Assembly (NCBI GenBank): GCA_040880365.1
Contig: JBBDIO010000274.1
Location: 1 to 11,835 of the forward strand
Direction: 5' to 3'
From: JBBDIO01 sp040880365
GTDB lineage: Bacteria > Chloroflexota > Anaerolineae > Caldilineales > Caldilineaceae
Length of the DNA stretch: 11,835 nt
The notes below the pieces were generated by a model. It was given only the letters and a program-made list of their open reading frames with translations. It had not been told where the DNA came from and did no database searches. Made by a program: the position numbers and the translations under genes. Below, in pieces: positions 1-6,980 of the stretch (the stretch's first letter is position 1; the number at the start of each line of letters is the position of its first letter).

Positions 1-2
1 AT

Positions 3-1031
3 GTGGAAAATCAGCAGCGCGGACGTCTGGCCGAACAGGAAGTGCAGAAGCAATCGGTTTTGCGAACGAAACAGGCGCTGGAAGATGAGGTGGAACGCGT
101 TCACAGCGACAAAGAAAAGCTGACGGCGCAACTGGCCGAACGCCAGGCCGATGCCAAGCTCTATGTGGTGCCACAGCCGGCCATGCGCGCGATTACGGAT
201 CAGTTGCCCAAACATCCCACGCTGCGCTATGATCGCCGCCCTCTGAGTCAGATTTCGCATCTGGCAATTCATCACACGGCGACCCCGCCCGCTATGGGGC
301 CTTCGCGCATTGCCGACCTGCATGTCGCGCCCGACCCGGGACGGGGCAAGGAAGCCTGGCCCGGCATCGGCTACCACTATTTTATCCACGCCGATGGCTC
401 TATCGACCAGACCAATTTGCTGGAAACGGCGAGCTTTCACGTGTATCGCCACAATGTTCACTCGGTGGGCATCGTCTTTGCCGGCAGCTTCATGAACGGC
501 AAGATTCCCACCTCGGCCCAGCTGCGGGCAGGCGGGCATCTGGTGGCGTGGCTGATGCAGGAACTGAATATTCCGCTGGCGCGGGTTTGGGGCCATCGGG
601 AATATCCCGATAACAGCACAGTGTGCCCCGGCAGCGAGTGGACATTTGGCAATCGGTGGCGCGATCTGTTGTTCGAACGCATTGAACAGACGCAGATGGG
701 CATGGGGGTGAAGAGCATTCGCCACTATATGCTCTTCTGGCAGCGCAATTATCCGGGACCGCTGGCGCGCCAGGACTTTGTGAATGCGATTAACTATGTG
801 GTGCGCTTTCGGCCTACGGTGGGATTCAGTTTGCAGGATGCGCGCAATGCCGAATATGTGACGATTGTGGGCAACGAAGCGGGTATTAGTGCCGCGGATG
901 AAGCAACTTTGCGCACAGGTGGCTGCCGCGTCGAGCGCGTGGCGGGCCGCGACGAGGAAGAGACGAGCCGAATTCTGGCCGAACTCGCCAGCCAGGGCCG
1001 CCGTTTTCGGACGTTTGATGTGGATTTTTAA
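3..1031 (+). CDS. Peptidoglycan-recognition-type N-acetylmuramoyl-L-alanine amidase with coiled-coil N terminus and cell-wall-binding-like C terminus (5' end probably cut by window)
   Basis: Predicted zinc amidase that cleaves the bond between N-acetylmuramic acid and the peptide stem of peptidoglycan. Numbering from the GTG at 3: residues 8-48 are charged and heptad-like (coiled coil), and residues 82-212 form an Amidase_2/PGRP domain. The zinc ligands expected for this family are visible: His in IHHTA (H90), H198 in GHRE and C208 in CPG. The catalytic Tyr of the GYHY motif (Y124) and the Thr two residues before the Cys (T206) are also there, so it should be active. Residues 283-330 (YVTIVGNEAGIS, then ERVAGRDEEET) resemble the second half of a cell-wall-binding-2 repeat. 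The frame is open to the window edge and no signal peptide is visible, so the true start, possibly with a signal peptide or LysM, is probably upstream. The stop codon lies 3 bases before the scpA start, which suggests co-transcription and translational coupling. The amidase assignment is firm; the C-terminal domain is a resemblance only. Confidence 0.88.
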   Translation: MENQQRGRLAEQEVQKQSVLRTKQALEDEVERVHSDKEKLTAQLAERQADAKLYVVPQPAMRAITDQLPKHPTLRYDRRPLSQISHLAIHHTATPPAMGPSRIADLHVAPDPGRGKEAWPGIGYHYFIHADGSIDQTNLLETASFHVYRHNVHSVGIVFAGSFMNGKIPTSAQLRAGGHLVAWLMQELNIPLARVWGHREYPDNSTVCPGSEWTFGNRWRDLLFERIEQTQMGMGVKSIRHYMLFWQRNYPGPLARQDFVNAINYVVRFRPTVGFSLQDARNAEYVTIVGNEAGISAADEATLRTGGCRVERVAGRDEEETSRILAELASQGRRFRTFDVDF

Positions 1032-1034
1032 TTG

Positions 1035-1907
1035 ATGAGCGATGCGCCGTTCCCCGCGGGCTATCGCCCGGCGAATCCGTTTAATCATCGCACCCCCGAA
1101 TATGGGTCGAGCTATCCTGTGCAGTTGCCGGTCTTCCAGGGGCCACTGGACTTGTTACTCTTTCTCATCGAACGCGAAGAACTGGATATCAATGAAGTAA
1201 GTCTGGTGGCGGTGACCGACCAGTATCTGCGCACGATTGAGCTGTGGGAGGAAATTGAACCGGGCGCATTGGCGGATTTTCTGGTGGTGGCGTCGCGCTT
1301 GCTCTACATTAAGTCGAGCCGGCTTTTGCCGCGCCCTGCATCGGGCGAGGAGGATGAGGAAGGCCCGGATGCGCTGATTCGCCACTTGCTGGAATATCGC
1401 CAGTTCAAGCGGATTGCCGAATCTTTGCGCGAGTGGGAAGACGCTGGGCGTCGAGTCTTTGCCAGACCGGCCGCGCCGGCAGATGCGGCGAATGTGGCGG
1501 TGCGGCCCCCGGATCTAAGCGCGGTGGATTTGCCCCTGTTGCAAAAGGCGTTGCAACGCGCGCTCGCCCGAATCCCCGATGAGCCACCACCGCCCCGCGT
1601 CCACCTCTATACCGTGACAGTCGCCGAGAAGATTGAAGAGGTGCGCGCCGAAATTCGGCGGGTGATGGCAACTCTGACAGGAGACGCAGCAGATAAGCCT
1701 GTGCGTCTGGCCTTTTCAGATTTGGTGGAGACATGTCGGTCGCGGCTGGAAATTGTGGTCACATTCCTGGCGGTGCTAGAGCTGATGAAACAGTATGAAC
1801 TCACTGCGCGGCAGGCTGAGACCTTTGGCGAGATTCTGCTGGAGCACGATCCCCATGCCGCTGAAATGGCCGAGCCTGTGCCGGGGGATGAGGATGAATC
1901 CGCATAG
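1035..1907 (+). CDS. scpA: Segregation and condensation protein A
   Basis: Kleisin subunit of the SMC-ScpAB complex, which compacts and resolves the chromosome near the origin. Of 290 residues, the N-terminal part has the family signature VFQGPLDLLLFLI (33-45) followed by EELDINEVSLVAVTDQYL, the helical region that contacts the SMC neck. ADFLVVASRLLYIKS (80-94) is also typical. A low-complexity acidic, then Ala/Pro-rich linker follows (about 102-190). The C-terminal winged helix that binds the SMC head is recognisable at 222-270 (RLEIVVTFLAVLELMKQ). The ATG at 1035 was chosen over a TTG three bases earlier; neither has a clear Shine-Dalgarno sequence, consistent with re-initiation from the amidase stop at 1029-1031. 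scpB is not in the window. The pairing with an amidase gene is unusual but gives no direct hint of joint function. Confidence 0.95.
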   Translation: MSDAPFPAGYRPANPFNHRTPEYGSSYPVQLPVFQGPLDLLLFLIEREELDINEVSLVAVTDQYLRTIELWEEIEPGALADFLVVASRLLYIKSSRLLPRPASGEEDEEGPDALIRHLLEYRQFKRIAESLREWEDAGRRVFARPAAPADAANVAVRPPDLSAVDLPLLQKALQRALARIPDEPPPPRVHLYTVTVAEKIEEVRAEIRRVMATLTGDAADKPVRLAFSDLVETCRSRLEIVVTFLAVLELMKQYELTARQAETFGEILLEHDPHAAEMAEPVPGDEDESA

Positions 1908-1935
1908 GCAGACGGCGCGGTTCGGGTTGCGTGGT

Positions 1936-1955
1936 TTGGCCGACGATTGTGCCAA
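1936..1955. terminator. Weak hairpin between convergent genes
   Basis: TTGGC and GCCAA form a 5-bp stem around a 10-base loop in the 57-base gap between scpA and the convergent secreted-protein gene. There is no T-run on either side, so this is at best a weak bidirectional terminator and may be chance. Confidence 0.2.
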
Positions 1956-1964
1956 GTTACCGAT

Positions 1965-3026
1965 TTAGTCCTGTCTGCGCCGCACCCACATCAACGCACC
2001 GCCAAATACGGTCGCACCTCCAAAGCCCAATGCACCCAGCGCAAGCAAGATGCGACTGGTAGGTGAGTTGTTGCCGCTGACAATCTGGGTGAGACGCGTC
2101 ACATCCAATGCTGTGTTGTCGGGGATGACGGTGGGCAAGGGCGTCCAGGTCGGCGTGGCTGTGGCGGTCGCGGTGGGGGATGGCGAAGGCGTCGCGGTTG
2201 CTGTGGGCGTTGGCGTGGCAGTGGGTGTAGGGGTCGCGGTCGCAGTGGGGGTGGGCGTTTGGGTCGGCACGGCCGTCGGCGGAATCGGCGTGGGTTGAGG
2301 CGGCAACGCAGCGGCCTGTGCCGGTGCTACGGGTTCAGGAGCCGCGGGCGCAGGTTCGGGTTCTGCGGGTTCTGGCTCGGCAGGCGCGACTGCCGCGGGC
2401 GCGCTTTCATCGGGAAAGAGCGAGATGGCGTCAATGAAGATCAGGTCGTTGCCTACGGCTTGTGGGTGATCGACCAGGAAAAAAACGGTCATTGTCTCGC
2501 CCAGCGCACGGGCGCGCACGTCGATATTCACGTCGGGCGGGGGATAGTTCAGAATACGGCCCGGTCCCCAGTGCATGGGTCCCCAGATGATATTGGGGCT
2601 GTTGGGGTCGCTGCCGCCGGTGGGATCGATGCCCAATTGGCGGCCAAATGTTTCGGGAGAAGTGGGCGCGCCCCAGGCAATGCTGGCGCGATAGCCTGCG
2701 CCGGGCGACACATTGACGTGGGTATAGATGCCTGCCTTGAAGGTGCCGCCGCTGGTCCAGATGCGCAGGCTGGGCGGTCCCCAGAAGGTGTCAACATCCT
2801 GCATAAATGCGGGATCGCCGGCAAGCACAAATTCGTTCCAGCCTTCGGGTATCTGGCGCGGGGGCGCACCCCGAAAACGGTCCATGTTGCAGACCGAGCC
2901 TGGGATTACGTTGGGCGGATCGCAGGGATGATTGGCCGACACAGATGTACTATGATAGGCCAGAATGGCAAGGCCGATGACTGATGCCAACAGCAGGCGG
3001 GCGATGAATTTTGTTCCGCCGCGCAT
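1965..3026 (-). CDS. Secreted, Thr/Pro-stalked surface protein with C-terminal membrane anchor
   Basis: No enzymatic function recognised. The ATG at 3026 gives 353 residues and a textbook signal peptide: basic RGGTKFIAR, hydrophobic LLLASVIGLAILAY, and a cleavage-like SVSA before Asn32. The frame continues upstream to an ATG at 3134, but those 36 residues would bury the signal, and neither start has a clear Shine-Dalgarno sequence. Residues 55-205 form a compact, Gly/Trp/Pro-rich domain with GIDPTGGSDPNSPNIIWG and a terminal NDLIFIDAISLF. This pattern recurs in extracellular chloroflexotal proteins and looks like a galactose-binding or jelly-roll beta-sandwich, so carbohydrate or wall binding is a guess. 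Residues 210-243 are Pro/Ala/Glu-rich and 245-300 are a Thr-Pro-Ala-Thr stalk. A hydrophobic segment (325-347) ends in RRRQ, a stop-transfer anchor. It is probably a cell-surface protein held to the membrane by its C terminus. It is transcribed alone, convergent with scpA. Confidence 0.75.
   Translation of the reverse strand: MRGGTKFIARLLLASVIGLAILAYHSTSVSANHPCDPPNVIPGSVCNMDRFRGAPPRQIPEGWNEFVLAGDPAFMQDVDTFWGPPSLRIWTSGGTFKAGIYTHVNVSPGAGYRASIAWGAPTSPETFGRQLGIDPTGGSDPNSPNIIWGPMHWGPGRILNYPPPDVNIDVRARALGETMTVFFLVDHPQAVGNDLIFIDAISLFPDESAPAAVAPAEPEPAEPEPAPAAPEPVAPAQAAALPPQPTPIPPTAVPTQTPTPTATATPTPTATPTPTATATPSPSPTATATATPTWTPLPTVIPDNTALDVTRLTQIVSGNNSPTSRILLALGALGFGGATVFGGALMWVRRRQD
2127..2294 (-). repeat. 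Degenerate hexanucleotide repeat encoding the Thr-Pro stalk
   Basis: On the coding strand, short units of ACN and CCN codons (Thr-Pro-Thr-Ala pattern) repeat for about 170 bases. Plus-strand reading shows GTNGGNGT-type runs. The array encodes residues 245-300 of the surface protein. Such tracts expand and contract easily, so stalk length may differ between strains. Confidence 0.8.
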
Positions 3027-3196
3027 ATGCTGGCGGTCGCGGGTATTCGGGTGTTGGATTCTGGCAAAAAATATCTGCAACAGATTTTTCAAAACCATGC
3101 AAAAATAGTCCAATCTGCGCATCGTTGACGCCATCCACAGCCGGTGATACTCGCACTTTTGCGACCAAACCAGGCTTTAACCTGACTTTTAGAATT

Positions 3197-3215
3197 GCTT
3201 AATCATGGATTAAGC
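3197..3215. promoter_or_regulatory. Perfect palindrome, possible operator
   Basis: GCTTAATC and GATTAAGC form perfect 8-bp arms around ATG, in an AT-richer patch of an otherwise GC-rich region. It lies about 170 bases upstream of the surface-protein start. The core TAATCATG recurs at 3231-3238, 31 bases on, close to three helical turns. It could be a regulator binding site or a hairpin of the candidate RNA. Confidence 0.35.
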
Positions 3216-3279
3216 TCGCCGCGACATACTAATCATGCGCTGTTGTTCAGACGCTTTCGAACCCTCCCTCGAAGGCGGC

Positions 3280-3328
3280 CTGAGAGGAGTCGGACGTGAT
3301 GCCCATCATACCGGCTCCTCAGTTTTTT
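3280..3328 (+). terminator. Rho-independent terminator-like hairpin
   Basis: CTGAG pairs with CTCAG, then after a two-base bulge (AG, 3285-3286) GAGTCGG pairs with CCGGCTC, giving a 12-bp stem with one G-U pair. The loop contains a further small helix (TGAT/ATCA). Six T residues follow at 3323-3328. The orientation is plus strand only; the other side has no matching T-run. Confidence 0.55.
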
Positions 3329-3454
3329 GTACAAGTTTTTTGCAAGTTCGCGGCGCGAGGCAAACACTTCTCTCAATAGTCCATTGACACAGACCCGTAT
3401 GGCAGGCATGTGGTGCAATCTGCCCGCCAATTGCGTGTGGGCATCCGTGTGCCA

Positions 3455-5764
3455 TCAGCCATTGGTGAGCGTGTGGGTTTCGCGGTCGGCAGCCAGCAGG
3501 CGATTGATGAGGGTGAGCAGTGGCCCCGTCTGCTCCATGCCGCTTTCGTTATAGGTGCTCAGTCCCAGATAGACGCGCCGGCGCGTGCGGCGCAATAGCC
3601 CCATGAGCAACTGGCGCAGTGCGCGCTGGCGTGCGCTGTATTCGTCAAAATCAGTCCAGCCCTTGTGGATATCCCAGCGTTGCGACAGGACATAGGGATG
3701 GGTGAGCGGCTGATAGAGCCGTTCCCACCAGCCACTGGAGCCAATATCCAGCCAGAATTGGACATCAACCACGCGGTTGCGCATGAGGAAAGTATAGGCA
3801 GGCGCCATATAGACCGCATTTTCATCAATACGCCAGCCCGGTACATAGAGCGCGCTGAGCGCTCCACTTTTGATTAGCTGCAGGTAACGACTCCCGATTT
3901 CGGCCTGGGGAATGGTGAGCGCGGCGCGAGTCTGGGGCGAGAGCTTTTGATCTGCGGCATCTTCGCCCAGGATTTCGATGGCCCAGCGGAAGTTGCGTGC
4001 GCTTTCGATGATCTGATGGGCAATGCGAGCGGCGTCGGCATCGGCATGAAAGCCAAATTGGGGTTGGCTTAACACCTCGCCGAACAACCGCGCCAAAAAT
4101 CGATCCAGGGGCGTGTAGTCGGTCTCGGCGCGATAGTCGAGCAAGAATGTGATCAGGCGGTCGTAGGCTTCGCCGGCTACGAAGGTGATGCGGGCTTGCA
4201 TTTCGGGCACGAAATTTGTGAAATGACGCAGGGCCGGACCGGCAGATTGGCCGCGTGACAATATCTGGCTTAACAAGTGGGCGCGCACGGGGTCCATGTC
4301 GGCAATGGCGGTGACCAGTGTTTGGGCCAAATCTTCGGGTGGCGGATGGATGCCCCAATGGGGATGGGCCAATGCCGCCAGGGTGAGCAGGCAGCGGGTC
4401 GCGGGTTCCGCTTCCAATGCCCGGCTGGGGCGATGGGTGGTGGTTGGGATATCGTGCGCGGCCAGGGCTTGTTGCAGGCTGAAACGCAGGGCATCGCTGA
4501 GAAAGGGCGCGAGAATCGCGATCTGGCCCGGTGGTGTGCCTTCGTCGTGAACCTGGCGCGCCGTTTGGTCCGCCACCCACTGAATCATTTGCGGATAGAA
4601 GCGCAGTTCATATTGGGGGAAGAAGAGCGCCGGGCCGTGGGATGTCAACGTAGAATCTTCGAGGCTGGTGGATGAGGCTTGCGCACCGGCGGAATTGGGG
4701 GCATCGAACGGGTTGCCGGCGAATGGATTCTCCGCTGCATCTGACGCGCTGGGGTAGGCATCTTCTTCTGGGGACGGGTCGGTTTCAGGTCCGGTACGGG
4801 GCGCGGGTGGCACTTTGATGAGTTGGACGACCGTGTGCGAAAGCTGGGCAATTTCGGACGAGATCTGGGGCGTGCTCTCTAATTCGATGTGCTGGTCACA
4901 GGCTGCGCCGAGTTCGGCTGCGCCTGCCGGATCGGCACCCAGGAACAGCCGGTAGCCTGCATCGTTATCGCTGACGATGAGCGCGCTATCCAGCAAGGGC
5001 AACCAGGCTGCGACCAGCCTATGCGCCATGTGCGTGTCTTCTTCGGCGTTATCGAAGATAAGATGGCGATGGCCGCGCAGAAGGTGCGTGCGACTCCACT
5101 CGTTTTCGAGTACACAGCGGTTGAACAGATCAATTTGCAGACTGTAATCGACCAGCCCTGCATCGAGACAGAGATGGCGAAAGCGCGCACTGATGCGCTG
5201 GGCCGCGCGCAGGGCATTGAGCCGCGCGGTGCGCTGTTCGCCAGAGGGGACGGTGTAATCCAGCCGGGCGTAGGCTTCTTCGATGGTGAACCCGTTGAGC
5301 GCGGCCTTGTTGAGATTGTCCAGAATCTGGCTAATGATGCGGCTGCGCTCGACGCGGATGCCGTCGAAGTCACCGGCTTCGATAGCCTCGTCTACCAGGC
5401 GCGCCATGTGATATTGGCTGGTTTCCAGGTTGAGAAAACTCGGCTCACGCTGGGGTTGGGTGAATCCGCCAGCCGCGGCGACCAGGGGCCAGTAGAGCTC
5501 TACGGCATGGCGCGCCAGCCCGGCCAGGGTCGTTATCCGCACGGGGGGACCCGACGGGGCATTCGGCTTGCGCAGGGCTTTGAGAAATGGCTCGGCCAGT
5601 GTGCGCTGGGGGGTCATGATGAGGATGTCATCACCTCGCACGCGTTCCTGGGCGAGCAGCCATTGTACACGCCGAATTGCCCATTCGGTCTTGCCGCTTC
5701 CGAAGGGGCCGGTGAGAAAAAGTTTTGTGGTAGATTCGATGGCAGGTAGAATGGGCATGTTCAT
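3455..5764 (-). CDS. UvrD/AddB-like superfamily 1 ATPase with eroded helicase motifs
   Basis: A 769-residue protein from the ATG at 5764. The frame is open to an ATG at 5830 that would overlap the neighbouring start, and another ATG lies at 5758; none has a Shine-Dalgarno sequence, and 5764 puts Walker A at the usual distance. Walker A is intact (GPFGSGKT, 19-26). A motif Ia-like ILIMTPQRTLAEPFLKAL (47-64) and ITTLAGLARHAVELYWPLVA (77-96) follow. Motif II reads LIFDNAEEDT (235-244) instead of DExQD. Motif III is SDNDAGYRLFLGA (265-277), without the usual Gln and Arg. A Pro/Ser/Glu linker (about 318-378) splits the halves. IAILAPF (415-421) matches the opening of the second UvrD lobe. The end, RRRVYLGLSTYNESGMEQ, occupies motif VI without its TR arginine. 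No PD-(D/E)XK nuclease or C-terminal cysteine cluster is visible. The best guess is a DNA repair or recombination factor resembling AddB, with ATP or DNA binding but doubtful helicase activity. Confidence 0.72.
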   Translation of the reverse strand: MNMPILPAIESTTKLFLTGPFGSGKTEWAIRRVQWLLAQERVRGDDILIMTPQRTLAEPFLKALRKPNAPSGPPVRITTLAGLARHAVELYWPLVAAAGGFTQPQREPSFLNLETSQYHMARLVDEAIEAGDFDGIRVERSRIISQILDNLNKAALNGFTIEEAYARLDYTVPSGEQRTARLNALRAAQRISARFRHLCLDAGLVDYSLQIDLFNRCVLENEWSRTHLLRGHRHLIFDNAEEDTHMAHRLVAAWLPLLDSALIVSDNDAGYRLFLGADPAGAAELGAACDQHIELESTPQISSEIAQLSHTVVQLIKVPPAPRTGPETDPSPEEDAYPSASDAAENPFAGNPFDAPNSAGAQASSTSLEDSTLTSHGPALFFPQYELRFYPQMIQWVADQTARQVHDEGTPPGQIAILAPFLSDALRFSLQQALAAHDIPTTTHRPSRALEAEPATRCLLTLAALAHPHWGIHPPPEDLAQTLVTAIADMDPVRAHLLSQILSRGQSAGPALRHFTNFVPEMQARITFVAGEAYDRLITFLLDYRAETDYTPLDRFLARLFGEVLSQPQFGFHADADAARIAHQIIESARNFRWAIEILGEDAADQKLSPQTRAALTIPQAEIGSRYLQLIKSGALSALYVPGWRIDENAVYMAPAYTFLMRNRVVDVQFWLDIGSSGWWERLYQPLTHPYVLSQRWDIHKGWTDFDEYSARQRALRQLLMGLLRRTRRRVYLGLSTYNESGMEQTGPLLTLINRLLAADRETHTLTNG

Positions 5765-5828
5765 GTTGAAATTGTCGTCGGGGATAGGGCAAAATGTCAA
5801 GACCCATCCATAAAGAGAAGGAAATACC
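5765..5828. promoter_or_regulatory. Divergent promoter region
   Basis: These 64 bases separate the minus-strand helicase-like gene from the plus-strand aminotransferase and must drive at least the latter. A weak plus-strand pair is TTGAAA (5766-5771) and CAAAAT (5790-5795) with an 18-base spacer. AAGGA at 5818-5822 is a good ribosome binding site, 6 bases before the aminotransferase ATG. Confidence 0.4.
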
Positions 5829-6926
5829 ATGTTGAGCTATGCCATACCACTGGTGCCGGGGCCTGTGCGGGTTCCGGCGGAGATTCGGGCTATCTACCAA
5901 ACCGACTTCGGTAGCGCGGATATGGAAACGGAGTTTTTCGAGCTGTATGGCCGGTGTGAGCAGGGCTTGCAGCAGATTCTGGCGACTGAAAATCCGATAG
6001 CGATTTTGTCGGGTGAGGGGATGCTGGCGTTGTGGAGCGCGCTGAAAAGTGTAATTCGTCCGGGAGATCGGGTGTTGGCGGTCGCGACCGGGGTATTCGG
6101 GTATGGCATTGCCGATATGGCGCGGCAAATTGGGGCGGAAGTGGAGGTGGTGGGGGTTGGCTATGATGGCATTGCCGATGCCGATGTGGTGGCGAAGGCG
6201 GCGCAACGGTTTCGCCCGCGTCTTATAACCGCGGTGCATTGCGAAACGCCATCGGGCACATTGAATCCACTGGCCGAGCTGGGTTCTATCGCGCGCGCAG
6301 TGGATGCGCTCTTTTATGTGGATTTTGTGGCAAGTGCAGGCGGGGTGGCGGTAGATGTGGATCGCTGTCACATCGACCTGGGCCTGCTGGGTAGCCAAAA
6401 AGTGTTGAGTTTACTGCCCGATCTGAGCATGGTGAGCGTTAGCGCGCGCGCGTGGGAGGCTATCGAGGCGACCGGATATGTGGGCTATGATGCGTTGGGG
6501 CCGTGGCGCACAGCCGTGGCCGACCGCTATCTGCCCTATACGCACAATTGGCATAGCATGGCTGCGCTGGATGCCGCCGTGCGAAGCTTGCTGACAGAAG
6601 GGCTGGAGGCTGTGTATGCGCGCCATGCACAGGTCGCGGCGACCTGTCGCCGGCGGGTGCAGGAAATCGGGATGACGCTCTGGCCCGCGGATGACGCCTA
6701 TGCGGCGCCGACGGTGACCGCCGCCAGGCTGCCCGCGGGGTGGTCGTGGCCGGCGCTGGACGAGGCATTGCGCAAGCAGGGTATGGTGATTGGCGGCAGC
6801 TATGGACCGATGGCCGATAAAGTGGTGCGATTTGGGCACATGGGCGCCCAGGCCGATCCCGAATTGATGGCCCAGGCGATGGACGTGCTGGCGGCGACGG
6901 TGGCAGCAGGCCCCGCCAGCGCATAG
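5829..6926 (+). CDS. Class V PLP-dependent aminotransferase, alanine-glyoxylate/PucG/PhnW type
   Basis: Fold-type I transaminase of 365 residues, likely moving an amino group between a small amino acid and glyoxylate or pyruvate. Family landmarks are in order: the start LVPGPVRVP, SGEGMLALWSAL (61-72), the PLP-ring contact HCETPSGTLNP (137-147), YVDFVAS with Asp165 that would contact the pyridine nitrogen, and GSQKVLS with Lys191 as the Schiff-base lysine. LPYTHN (235-240) corresponds to the family's active-site PYTP region, and VRFGHMG near the end carries the carboxylate-binding arginine (R334). All key residues are present, so activity is expected. The substrate cannot be read from sequence, and no purine-catabolism or phosphonate genes lie nearby. 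The ATG at 5829 has a good AAGGA. The gene converges on phoU. Confidence 0.88.
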   Translation: MLSYAIPLVPGPVRVPAEIRAIYQTDFGSADMETEFFELYGRCEQGLQQILATENPIAILSGEGMLALWSALKSVIRPGDRVLAVATGVFGYGIADMARQIGAEVEVVGVGYDGIADADVVAKAAQRFRPRLITAVHCETPSGTLNPLAELGSIARAVDALFYVDFVASAGGVAVDVDRCHIDLGLLGSQKVLSLLPDLSMVSVSARAWEAIEATGYVGYDALGPWRTAVADRYLPYTHNWHSMAALDAAVRSLLTEGLEAVYARHAQVAATCRRRVQEIGMTLWPADDAYAAPTVTAARLPAGWSWPALDEALRKQGMVIGGSYGPMADKVVRFGHMGAQADPELMAQAMDVLAATVAAGPASA

Positions 6927-6958
6927 GCCATGTTTGTGGGGTGCCGATTCTGGTGGAC

Positions 6959-6970
6959 GTCTGCGCAGAC
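6959..6970. other. Perfect 12-bp palindrome between convergent genes
   Basis: GTCTGCGCAGAC lies in the 54-base gap between the aminotransferase and phoU stops. It can fold as a 4-bp stem with a GCGC loop. There is no T-run, so a terminator role is weak; a protein binding site or chance are equally possible. Confidence 0.25.
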
Positions 6971-6980
6971 CGGGTGCGGC

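Larger units (their letters stand above)
3155..3330 (+). ncRNA. Candidate structured small RNA of unknown family
   Basis: Four successive plus-strand hairpins end in a terminator-like stem with a T6 tail, although no plus-strand protein gene precedes it. The 9-bp stem pairs CGCTTTCGA (3252-3260) with TCGAAGGCG (3269-3277) around an ACCCTCCC loop, with one G-U pair. The 5' boundary is a guess. A TTGACG at 3125 is followed 15 bases later by GATACT, a poor promoter spacing. I do not recognise 6S, SRP, tmRNA or RNase P signatures. The stretch could instead be 5' untranslated sequence of the minus-strand gene. Confidence 0.3.
3027..3454. other. Gene-free stretch with several hairpins
   Basis: No convincing protein gene occurs between the surface-protein start and the stop of the helicase-like gene. 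On the plus strand it contains, in order, a small hairpin (CAGG, loop CTTTAA, CCTG, near 3171-3184), a perfect palindrome (3197-3215), a 9-bp stem (3252-3277) and a terminator-like hairpin (3280-3328). A partial 13-base repeat of AGTTTTTTG follows at 3321 and 3334. The minus-strand promoter of the surface-protein gene should also lie here, but no good -10/-35 pair was found. No terminator was seen for the helicase-like gene, which reads into this stretch. Confidence 0.6.

Noticed and set aside
2050..2984. Plus-strand reading frames of 82 and 241 residues opposite the surface-protein gene
   Set aside because: They are antisense shadows; the first is only Val/Gly repeat from the Thr-Pro stalk, and the minus frame has signal peptide, domain and anchor.
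3252..3277. tRNA T-arm-like GGTTCGAA on the minus strand
   Set aside because: No D arm, anticodon arm or acceptor stem can be placed around it; it is simply one arm of the 9-bp hairpin.
3233..3430. 65-residue minus-strand reading frame in the gene-free stretch
   Set aside because: Very basic, no recognisable motif, no ribosome binding site, and it runs through the two strongest hairpins.
4889..5749. 286-residue plus-strand frame opposite the helicase-like gene
   Set aside because: No family resemblance, while the minus frame carries Walker A and other UvrD-like motifs throughout.
5765..5830. Helicase-like gene starting at 5830, overlapping the aminotransferase start
   Set aside because: No ribosome binding site, it would overlap the divergent start codon, and the extra 22 residues lie before an already complete N terminus.
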